Assembly (NCBI GenBank): GCA_964023275.1
Contig: OZ029913.1
Location: 54,657,976-54,721,975, forward strand
Direction: 5' to 3'
Source of the DNA: Norana najaformis
Taxonomy: Eukaryota > Annelida > Clitellata > Crassiclitellata > Hormogastridae
DNA: 64,000 nt
Shown: positions 22,116-33,500 of the stretch, piece by piece
Layout of the letters: every line of letters begins with the position of its first letter
How positions within the stretch are numbered: position 1 is the stretch's first letter
The notes under the pieces: generated by a model
Told to the model about the DNA's origin: nothing
What the model saw: only the letters and a program-made list of their open reading frames with translations
The model's database searches: none
Position numbers and translations under genes: made by a program

Positions 22116-22699
22116 TTATTAACATCATTACTAGTGGGCTTTCACTTTAAAATGCCATAGCCATTTTTGTCCAGATGATGTATTGGTCTTCATGTAAAAT
22201 AATCAGCATTTTACCCTTTGGCATCAGCTGCAACTCAAATACTGATGGGAAATAATGTGAGCCAAAAACACATAAAAGGAAAACTTTAGCTAAAGTTTAT
22301 AACTGCAACACATCAACATACTGTACTGACAAGCTTATGACAGCAAAATATAGATCTTTGGAAGTAGAAATACAAGAAATATTAACTGTAAAATTCCTAA
22401 GCACTGTAACATTCAAGTACTGACCTGGTAGCAAGGAATAGAACTTTGAAGCAATAAAAAGTGTAGCTAATGCTCACCTGCATTAGAATTTGAAGTTTAG
22501 AAGACATGGTAGTAATGCCATTTGGTGACATTGTTCAAATTAAAGAATTAGTGCATGTTAAGAAACTTTATGGTTTGTGTAATTTGTTTTGCATACACTA
22601 ACCACGTGCAGATTTCAGGATTATCAACTCTTAATATACATTGAAAGTTTTTACAATTCACTAATGCTGATATAAGCGTAAAAACAAAACAAACTTCAC

Positions 22700-22757
22700 C
22701 AGGCAACAACAACAACAATAAAAATAATAATAATAATAACAATAATAATAATAAATA
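22700..22757. repeat. AAC/AAT microsatellite
   Basis: Runs of CAACAACAAC then AATAATAATAATAATAAC. Confidence 0.85.
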
Positions 22758-23035
22758 ATCTTAATCAAGATTGATATAATATTTGTTCAATGTTTAGATG
22801 GCTAACTTGGTCATCAAACAACTAGAAAATTTGGTGTAATAGTTACAAATCAGGTATTTCTTTGAAAATAAAAGAATGGTTTGTATCAACCAACTTATGA
22901 TCTTTTTCACAACAAAATATATTTTGAAAGGCAGATTTTGGTGTTATTAAATGAAGAGATATTTAGTTTCACATTCTTCCAAACATTCTCATACAATAAC
23001 GAAACAGTGCTGGTCACTTTGACTGCTCACTGCCT

Positions 23036-23104
23036 AAATACAAACTTAGGCTTAATACAAACTTAGGCTTAATACATACTTAGGCTTAATACATACTTAG
23101 GCCA
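23036..23104 (+). repeat. About 17-bp tandem repeat
   Basis: Four units of CTTAGGCTTAATACAAA-like sequence. Confidence 0.85.
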
Positions 23105-23464
23105 CTAGTCTAATCCAAAAGGTTATGCATCCAACAACACTTGAAGGCCACAATTATAAACGCATGTAGGCACTTCAAAAAAACAACACAAAAAACTAAA
23201 ATAAAGGCACTCTGCAGTGATCAAGCCATTCTACAACAAGAAGCAACTCTGCACGAAGCTCATAACAATCAGATAAATATATGGTCCACTCACTTAAGGT
23301 CCTCACATATCTTTAACTACATGGTCTCCAGTACTTAATTATATGGTTTTCAGTGGTCTTGCAATCTGAAAGGCCATACTGCAGCATCTTACATAATCCC
23401 TGCTGTGAGCAAATTCTGCAGTACAAATTTTTTTGTGTATCACAGATTCTGCAATCTATGATGG

Positions 23465-23600
23465 TCTAGTGACATCCAAGGACCAATCACATTTGAACTG
23501 GTATATTAGATCTAAATACCAATCATAATTCAAGTGGTCTATCATGTCTAAGAACCAATCACATTTCAAGTGGTCTGTCATATCAAAGGACCTACATGTA
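23465..23600 (+). repeat. Degenerate tandem repeat with GGACCAATCACATTT
   Basis: Three imperfect units of (A)GGACCAATCACATTTGAAC and GTGGTCTATCATGTCTAA. It lies downstream of the ERR stop codon. Confidence 0.65.
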
Positions 23601-23969
23601 CTAATGATACCCAAGAAACTCAAGAAACTTGCAAGCTCAACTCGTCTTCTGGTCTCAGAATTCTTATCTACACTGTTTGATCCTCAAAAGTTTCCAAATC
23701 CACAAATGGCCTTTATCTCCATCAGTGCCTCAATCACAAGCTGCTACTTATAGACTCTGAATCCTTTCATGCAAGGACACATCATATTCAGAGAGAAAAT
23801 CTGACATATGCAGAAGGCAAGAGGATAACCACAGTTTTACAACCATCAGCATCAACAACCAAGAGACATAGGTGAACACATGGTAAATCCTAAACCAATT
23901 AGACAATGGCACACTTTCTTTCACCAGAACTCCTTCACCAAAACATGAAAGGCTGACCTGCAGACACCA

Positions 23970-24105
23970 AAATTGCTCAATCTCAGAAATTCTTTTGACC
24001 GCTCAAAATTTTAGGCTCATACATTTGGTCCAAACCGATCCAATACCAGAATCACTCGAGCTCAGAAATTCTTTGGACCTCTCAAAATTTTAGGTTTACA
24101 TATCT
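23970..24105 (+). repeat. About 65-bp imperfect tandem duplication in ERR 3' region
   Basis: CTCAGAAATTCTTTTGACCG then CTCAAAATTTTAGGCTCATA occurs twice, 175 bp after the ERR stop in the direction of transcription. Confidence 0.7.
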
Positions 24106-24280
24106 GAACCAAACTGATCAAGGGCACCAGCGCAAAACGGTCACAGCGCGTAATACCACATGGTTCTAAACAGGGTGCACATTAGACCAAGTAGCTCCAA
24201 ACCACAGCTGTACAATAACGACAAATTGTACATAAAGCAACAGTCTTTGTAAGTCATTAACTTCACTTGATTCACAGCCA

Positions 24281-24534
24281 CTACAACAATGACTCGGTCA
24301 CGCAGTCGATCATTTCGCTCAGAAGTTTATTAAGAGTGATACGTCCACTTTGCTTTACGTTGTTCCAGTAATCTCTGGCAAGAAGACGACAGTGAGTGAC
24401 AAGTGGTATAACCATCAGCAGATTGCACATACGGCGATGACAAATGGCGCCACGTACGCTCTCGTATTCGAGCATTGCATCGCATATCTGATCCCTCAGG
24501 TGCTGCACAGACTTTGGATTTTCGACATTCAGAT
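24281..24534 (-). CDS. ERR: ERR exon: LBD C-terminal helices and AF-2, stop codon
   Basis: Acceptor TTGTGACAG. Encodes [40 protein letters not shown] and [17 protein letters not shown] then TAG at 24283-24281. LLSEMI is the AF-2 core with the conserved Glu. Confidence 0.94.
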
Positions 24535-27500
24535 CTGTCACAAAAATGCATATTATGTATTTTGCAGCTGCCTCTTAAGTCATAATCCTTATTCAGTTAT
24601 TCAAATAAGACTGAAATTTGGATAGCAGAAACAAGAGACTCTTTTGTTCCATTGTCTAAGTAAAGTTCCTGTCAGTCGCCCTTAATTAGTTCCTGAAATG
24701 TGAATACAAGATGGAACACAGCTGTTTTTGTAATACTCAAAACTGTAATCAGGCTACAAAAGCTAGCATCTACAAAAAACAGGCAAAAATTAGGTACAGG
24801 AGAAGTTTTTAGCTTGTTGAAAAAATGCATAATAAAAGTTTACCAGTAAATGCCAGCTCATCGGCATGTCTTGCAAACAATATTAATGGCTCTGTATTCA
24901 GCTAAGAAGCAACCATCACTTGATGCCTTGTGCATTATGATAATGATGCTACATAAGTTTCCATATTAGATTTTTAATATTAGCATAAAACAAAATTTTT
25001 CTTTCCAAACCAGTCTAAAAGCTTGAAAATTACCTACTGCCCTCAGGGGTGGTAATCTGCATACACCTTTTTCATTCCAATGTAACTGTCATAAACATTG
25101 TTACTTTGTGTGCCGTCTGCCACTACCTGCTTTTAGTGTCAGTGCCACTGAGCCCATGTAGCAAATTTTTACTTGATCTGTCTACTGAATTTTGAAATTT
25201 CCTTCCAAGACAATGGATCTTAGGACCACAATTCAACTGATACCATGGGTACATGATATTTGAACTGGGATTTACCTGGGTTCATTAACAGCATTACTTT
25301 CATGAGGACATACTCTTCTCGTGTCAAAGCAAGTTCGGTAAGTTTCCTAGCCAGCTTTCGCAGCATCGCGTTCAGCTCCACTGGAATGCAGAAGTTTGCC
25401 GAATCACCATCGGGCATGACAAAATCGTCAGCGAATATCAGGACGCCCTTGTACGGGGATGAACGGAAGGTGATGTTAAAGCAGAGGATGTCCAGCCACG
25501 CTCCTTGTAGTAGGTTCATCTGATCTCGCAACAGCAGACCAGCGAATCCTATAAAATTACTCCAAATTCAGTATACTTTAAAAAATCAAATGATCTTGTA
25601 ACTTTTAAAGGCATACAATTCAGCAAACCGTTCTTGCCATTTTTCAACTTTTCCAAAAACATCTATAAAACTGCAATAGGTTACATCTGCTTTCGTTTAT
25701 TTACCAATTGCGTTGCTTGCTTGTGCTTCATTTTGCATCAGTTTTGCATCAGTTTTGCATCATTCATTTTGAAACAGGATGCTTTCCTGCTTGACAGGGG
25801 CTGAAGCAAAATGCTAGGGCAAAATGTATCTTCAATGAAAGACAGATTGAACCAAATGGATGAACAAGTCTTCGCCTTGCACTAATGGCAACCTGCTCGA
25901 AAAAGACAGTTGGCACTGACAGAGACTTAGTCAGCATACATAATACCAGGCAATGTACATCAGTTGAACACATCTTAGCAGTTATTACATCTGACAATCT
26001 ACTACAAGGGAACATTTCACACGGGTAGCAGTGGTGAAGGTTCAAACCATATTAATTCATTGAAAATAAGCAGGGTAGATGCCATAGGTCACTATAGAAA
26101 ACAAGTATTTTACATTTTACAATTATACAGACAGGAAAATCTTTCAAACGGGTAGCGGTGGTGAAGGTTCAAACCATATTAATTCATTGAAAAATAAGCA
26201 GGGTAGATGCCATAGGTCACTATAGAAAACAAGTATTTTACATTTTACAATTATACAGACAGGAAAATCTTTCAAACGGGCAGCAGTGGTGAAAGATCTA
26301 ACCATATTAATTCATTGAAAAATGAGCAGGGTTAAGCCATAGGTCACTACAGAATACATTTACGATTATACAGATAGGCCAATCCCTACCCTTGTCTACT
26401 TAACTCCACCCTGATTTATTGCCTTCTTTTTGTCATCCAAAATAAATGCAACAGTCTGAATATTTTATCTATTTAATTTGTATCTAGAACTGTTTGGTTT
26501 CTGTTATAAGGCTGTCCAAAAAAAACTAAAAATTAAGCATGAATTTGTGCACAAATCTTCAACAATCATTTTCTCTTGCTTTAAACATATTTATTATCCA
26601 CTCAAAAATAATTCAAAATTTTGTTTTAAACCTACATGGATTGTGGCATTTATGGCACTATAATAAAGCATGCATGGTAGGGATCAGAAATATTTTGCTC
26701 CGAACCATAGGGCCTATATGCTGTCGAATTCTGTCTCAACTGTCTGCTTGGCAGGCATTACTTTCTGCAATATGGGTAATGATAAAAATGTCAAGTTAAA
26801 AGGCAACACACTTTTTGATGGGCTTATGTAGCAACTCCTAATCTGAATAGTAGTTTTCTCTCCCTAAAACACTGACTCAAGAAAATTGAGGCTTTTTCTC
26901 TGCCTAACACTGACTCAAGAAATTGAAGCTTCTCTGCGTTTTGGGATGTCTTCATCAAAACACCTTCCAGTAATTTCTTCCTTGCACAACAATCTATCTT
27001 TTCCTCTTTACTGCCACTTTCATGCAAATCTGTGTGATCCAATTCAATGCAAAAACTAATTAGCATGCTACCAAATATGTAGGCCTATATCTGACTTCAG
27101 AAATTTCGTCCAAGGACACCAATTGGAACTACAGCTACTGCTACTCCTCCTGGGGCCGGAATTCCTAAATACTACTGGGTATCTACTGGGTCAGATCATT
27201 CACTTTCACTTAGTTACGAGAACAAGCATAACTTATTTTTAAAACCACGAAAGAACATGAAAGAATGAGGTGTACTTTTTATTTTGCAGCTGCCAAACGA
27301 AAAGGTCAAAAGTGAAAATCCAAGGTCCTGCACATAAAATTTAAAATAGGGTCTCCCTCCCTTTCTCCCTCCCCCTCTCTCTCTGTCTCTGTCTTGGAAT
27401 GCTACTGATACAAGCAAATCTTCACCTAAATGTAAAAAGCACATTTTAACAATAGACACATTATTTCCATACTTTCTGTTCAGAGGGAAATTGGCAATTC

Positions 27501-30500
27501 CATGAAGATAACCTTGCTCTGAGGTTAAGCACCTCAGGCATTTATTAATTATTCACGATTGCTTTTATTAACTGCTTAAGGTTATCAGACGGGCGTAAAA
27601 ATGGCCCCAAAAGTAACAAATTTAACGCATTTGCATCTCAGCCTGCTAATATATAAGACTATTATTATAGCATTACGAGATGAGTAATTCAGTGGTGGAA
27701 ATAAAAAAGTGCTATTCAACCTTTTATTCTTTAGTTTAACATGTACTTTACCTAGATATCTTTAAGAATTAGGATTCACCTTAAAATTGATTATGTTGCT
27801 GATTATTCATGAACTAGTTCAATTTATTAATTACACCACTCCCCAGTTGTAGCACACTTCAATATTATAAAACTGATTCGGAAGCAAAGCATTCAGGAAC
27901 ATAAATCCAAAATATATCCAGCTTTACAATGCAATTTTAAAATCAGTTATTTACCTACATATCTCTGAGAATTAGGATTCATCTCAAAATTGAACGTGTT
28001 GCTAATTAACTTAAAACGAGTTCAAACTGTAAGTACATGCATGCCCCGTTACAGGACATGTAATTATAATGAAAAGTCTGGAAATAGAAGATCCCAAATT
28101 ATATCCAGCTTATAATGTGACCTTAAAATAAAGCATACACTCCTCTTCTGCAGATCCTATCCAGATTCCTCTTCTTTCCCTTTTCTATTCTGCAGATTCA
28201 ATTCCAAACAATACACACTGTAGCCACCTGCCTGCCTGACTCTTGGATCTTGACCTGGAACTGAACCCTTCTTGCCTATCGAATTTGTTTTGACTGTGCA
28301 TCTGTGAATAAGCTGGTTCCACGACTTAGCTTTCATTAGATGTTGTAGCAATCTCGAGTTTACGATTATGATTAGTCCATCATGGCGTACTCCAAATGGC
28401 AATAATTAAACAATTAGAGTTGTCTGTCAGGAGGGTCAAGTGTAACTGAAACTTTGCTACACCTACTTCAGGTTTCCTTGAGTTTAATTGTTTCCTCTAA
28501 ACAGCTTACTAAGTAAATTTAAAACCACGAAGACCTACTTGGCTCCACATGCACATTTACACCCACCATATTAATTCTCTTGATACAGGCATAAAAGTTG
28601 AATTAAGAGTTCAATTATTCTTAAATAGATTGTATTCTACAATCGGCACATTTTTTTATTAATATTTGCAAGAAACGTTAATGACTAAATCTATACGTGC
28701 GCAGAATTTATTACAGATTGGAGATCCAAGTGTTTCAAGCCAATCAAAACTGAGTTTGCAGTAAACAACATGGCTACATACAAAAGCATGGCTCATAGCA
28801 ATTATTAAATGTGGTAAGCCAACCAATTAGCCATGCAACTCTTGCCTGAATAAAAGTACATCAGAAACTCCTTATATAGCACGCTCCATTATACACAAAT
28901 TCTGTCAGTATCATGGATTCCAAATTTAGTTAGCCTGCAGAAAATGACCTCACGCTAACATAACTTTGTTCTAAGGTGGTGTTGGTGTCGCCCCTAAAGA
29001 CAGAGTTTTAACTTGGTTATGGTGTACCTTTTTTATTTCAGGTGTACTTTCATTTCATGCAAGTAAGAGCTGTGTGGCTAAATTCGTCAGCTCACAACAT
29101 TTAATAATTTCTATGGTCCATGCGTTTGTATGTAGCCATATTGTATAATATAACTTAGTTTTGATAGGCTTTAAACACTTTGAGTCTCCAATCTGTATTA
29201 AATTCTGCAACAGACTTACAACTTGACTTCTGGAGTTCTCCAAATACAAACATTATGCATACACTGTACTTGCACATGTATAAATTTAATCATTAATGTA
29301 TTGTTTTTGTATTGTTTTCTCTCGCCAAACTCTAGCTGGCATGATTTGAGGTCAATGCCATTTTCTGAAAAGTGCAATGGGATGTGGTGGTGTAGTGGTA
29401 CGATCTGTGCCCAGTAACCAGAGGGTTGCAGGTTTGAATCTGCCACAGCGACCTTGGACAAGTTACTGACCCACAACTGTCTATGAGGAAGGCAACAGGA
29501 AACCATTTCACTTCATCTCACCCCCGGGTGGCATAAAGCCAATCGACCTGCCTTCAGGCAGAGAACTTATCATCATCATCATCACAACACCACTGTGCGA
29601 ACTTGTGCATGTAACAAATGCCTGTACTAATGACGACAGCAATTGTATTCGAAGTTTCAGGAAATGTATTTCTGTGAGAATGCGACTAACTAACCTGGAA
29701 CTTGCTTTGCCCATCCAATTGTTGCTACGAGTTCTCGATCGGATAAGTCTGACAACAATGACATCATCCGAAACTCGTTGTCAGCTACTGACATATTCAA
29801 CATTTTTGGCATCGCAAACACCTTCTGGGGCTCAATCTTCAGAAGGCACTGTACCAAACGGTTTTCTAAAACAAAAACATTTTTTTAAATTTACACAAAT
29901 GTTCAATCGTTACTGTGGATGGACCTTTAGCAAGTCCTTAACACAAAACTGCTCAGTGTCAGGAACTGCTGCTTTATCAATAGATAATGGAGCTAAATAA
30001 ATACCAACACATGAGATGAGATTCTTCCACAGCAAGCAGTCATGCTAAAAGAATTGTCAAGACAGTAGTATTTTGGATATTAATAAAAAAAACACATATA
30101 ATCTGTGATTATATATTGTTTTCTGTTACACAGATCGGCGTTTCTGTGAAGTCCTAAAAGGGTTACATAAGTGTTCAGATACATACATACATCTGATCTG
30201 AGCTTAGAACAAGGAAATTACTGGTCTTATGGCTTTCATCAGTTGCTGGTCCCCAGTTTTCGTATTTGATGCTTCTTTTTGTCTGCTCCACCACCATTCT
30301 CTGATGTATTGTATTGTAGTACTTATACGGCGCTTCTTACAGAACAAACTACTCAGAGGCACTTTCAGCAAAGAGAAATAAGAACATCTTTAAACAATGA
30401 GCTGACTGAAATCTCATCTTTTTCCGAACGCACGTAAGCCTTAGGCTGTGTTGCTGCCTTGATGACCTCTTGGACCTCAAGTGGTTCGGTCCAAAAGATT

Positions 30501-33500
30501 ATAATAACAAAATGTCGTATTTCTTTGAGGCTACCACTGATTGATGCATTGTGTTTTAAGATCATGGTGCTATAGAATTCTCAATATTAGACTTGATAAA
30601 TCCGACTAGATTAGACTATCTGTGTAATGAACTTCATAAGCAATATGTGTTTGAAGAATCTAAATGCTTAAACATTTACATAGCATTTCAGCACTTTTGT
30701 GAGTTCTTAAAGGTATTGCACAAGTGTTCAAATGCACATGTATATAGCTATGGTTGGAAGATAATGAAGAAAAAGTCTTTTGAGCACTGGATGGTAGTCT
30801 ACACATAGCTTGCAACTTAAAATGTTTAAATTTTTATTTTTTTGTTGTTTAAATAAAGCCTTTATTACACACATGAAGTCAGTAAATCTGAATCTGAGGT
30901 GCTGATGAATGTTCGCTGAGTGCCCAGAAGAAGTCATGCAAAAGCCAGAGCAAAAGAATTCCTATTAAACTTCCAATTATGTGTGAGTTGCATTAAGTAA
31001 CTAAAGTTGAATTTTTATGTCCCATTAAGGCACACACAGGCAGCTGAGACGGAACTCTGGTGACGAACAGGTGGCTACAACCAATCAACGAATGAAAGAA
31101 ACCAGGAAACCAGCTGCAGTACCCAACCGGCATCTGCTATTAACACCTTCCGTCTGCTGACGGCAGATCACTTAGGACCAGCAGTATTCCAGAGCCAGAA
31201 GCCATTTCTGGGCTGAGCTATGGACTCTTATACACACAGAAGTCCATGGCTGAGGTCTCCTCCCCTTAAAAGTCATTCATCAGAATACCAGATGCAGGCA
31301 GCACTTGGTCTGCAGTAAAAGGCCTAAGACTATGAGGTATCTGAAGTACAAAGAGATACGCGGGGCGTGGCAACACTGCCCTTCAACCCTATCGAGGGGA
31401 TGTTGTGGTGGAAGTTTTACCCAAGTTTTATTACCGGAAGCCCTTCCGGACAACACCTTTCGGTGAGCTTGGGGACAACTGGAACAGACGAAGGTGACTT
31501 TGACCCTGGTACAAGGGTGCTCTGAAAACTTTAACCCTGAAAACTTTAACCCCCATGCTTTATATATAAGATCATTCTGAATGGAATTCTACACCAGATT
31601 ACAGAGGAAAATCTTTCTCTCTCTCTCTCTCTCTGGTGGCAAACTCAGTAAAATGGTACAACTGCATTTACCTCTAGAGCAGTACAATTCAGTACAGTAC
31701 AATACAATACAATTTAATTTGATAATGCCCCATGTAAAAGTTCTTAATTGCACATTGAAGCCAAGGCCAAGAACATGAAACATTAAGAACCATAAACAAA
31801 CTGGAAGAGGGTAAGTTTTCAGTTTAGAGCAAAAGACAGTCTCAGTAAGGAGTTGCGATAATGATGGGTATCGAGTTTCAGACAGAGGGACCAGCAACTG
31901 TGAACAAGGGCCGGACAACGTTCGGCAAAGATGTGAGAAACAATGAAATGAAAATTTTAAAAGGAGTAAGCGTAAGGCTATAGATGATTCACTGTACACA
32001 TAATTTAACTTCAAGTTACAAGAATAAAATTTTTGATAGGCTTTTAAGCAAGTTGTCTTTTGAAAGTTAGCAGCAGTGAACGACCCATTCCCACTGACTA
32101 AAACATTCTGCATTATCCTGCAATTCTATGAACATTTGTGTAAACATGTGCTTGTGTGCTTTACAGGTTATGCAGTTCCAGCGAACTGCAGCCTACTTTA
32201 ACTGAGCTCCTTGACAGGCAAATTCCTGTTAGAACTAGGATAGCATTACAGCACACACCAAAGCATTCATTGATTTAACTCTTTCATTTCTGAAGCTCGG
32301 TGTCACAGAAGTCAGTTAGCGCATTGGTCGCACCATTCTCGCCTACCCTCGGACCACACTAGGCTTAAGCAACTGTGCAAACTTGTGTGAACATTTGTTT
32401 CATCCACAAAATCTGCATATTTAACAATTTAACTGCTGAAAATTCAGCATAAAACTTTGTGGATGGTTTCAGTAAGTCATTACATCGAGAGAAGTTAAAT
32501 GTGTCTTCTGCTGTGTTCTCAGCTACCAAAGAGCTAGCCAGTCAGCTGTTGACCTTTCTTGCATATAAATTTCTGGCATAAGGCTGAAATTTGTTTGGGA
32601 CTCGGAATGCGATCGATTTCTTCATCCCAGTTCTTCAACTCCTGTCTTAGACTACTTTCAGACAAGAAATCTCGGAATGCGATCGATTTCTTCATCCCAG
32701 TTCTTCAACTCCTGTCTTAGACTACTTTCAGACAAGAAATCTTGCAGAAATTTGCAAACTCATCTTTTCCTCATGTGATAAAAAGCTGACTCCTGGATGC
32801 CAGTCCTAAAGCTTTTCTGAAAGAATGCTTTGATGTCCTATGTCCAACCATTACAAGAAATATCAATTTCTCATTGCATAAAGGATCCTTCCCATCTGCT
32901 TTTATTCATCCTCTGTAAAAGAACCTTGGAGCAATGCCATAAAGGAGGTTAGAGAAATAAACAACTTAAACTTTAAACATTACAGCATTAGGTATTATAA
33001 ATATTAATAACAAAAGCAAAATGTTAATCGCATTTACTTCAGCCTTTCACTCAAAACTGAAAACATTCCTCTTTCACAGATCCTATCCCGACATCCCTTC
33101 TTCCTCGTCCCTCTCTCCTCTCCAACCCCAAACCCCCCCCATAGCTGCCACGCTGTCTCTCCATCTGACTTTTGGATCTTGACCTGGAACCGAACCCTTT
33201 TGCCTATCGATTTTGTTTTGACTGAGCGCCTGTGAATAAATTGGCCCCATGATGTGGCTTTCATTGGGCACTGTAGAAATCTCAGAATTATGATTATGAT
33301 TACAATTAGGTGTAATAACTACTGTGCAGTAAGGATCCATAATAATTATGGTTACAATGGTTACATTGCCTACCTAAGGTACAAAACCTAGTGTGGAAGA
33401 AAACCACATTACTGTGCACTTTCTAAATACACAATAGTGGGCAGTGAAAAGTTTCAAACTGTGTAGAAAAGCTCCACCCCAGTCTGCACGAGTGACGGCT

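Noticed and set aside
25764..26045. 93-codon minus-strand frame in the ERR intron
   Set aside because: Runs into the SINE-C trimer and shows no domain; the ERR exon phases leave no room for it.
29389..29460. tRNA gene
   Set aside because: A and B box words are present but the cloverleaf does not close, and a SINE body with CAT tail follows. The same holds for heads at 17272, 38264, 42350, 49060 and 57600.
29508..29714. Open frame starting at MGKASSR on the minus strand
   Set aside because: It is the shifted-frame read-through of the end of the ERR exon at 29695 (W-A-K frame) into the intron.
30230..30300. Candidate ERR hinge exon (minus strand, [14 protein letters not shown])
   Set aside because: The true hinge exon was found at 42747-42866 with matching phase and the IRLDRLRG motif; this one lacks a donor.
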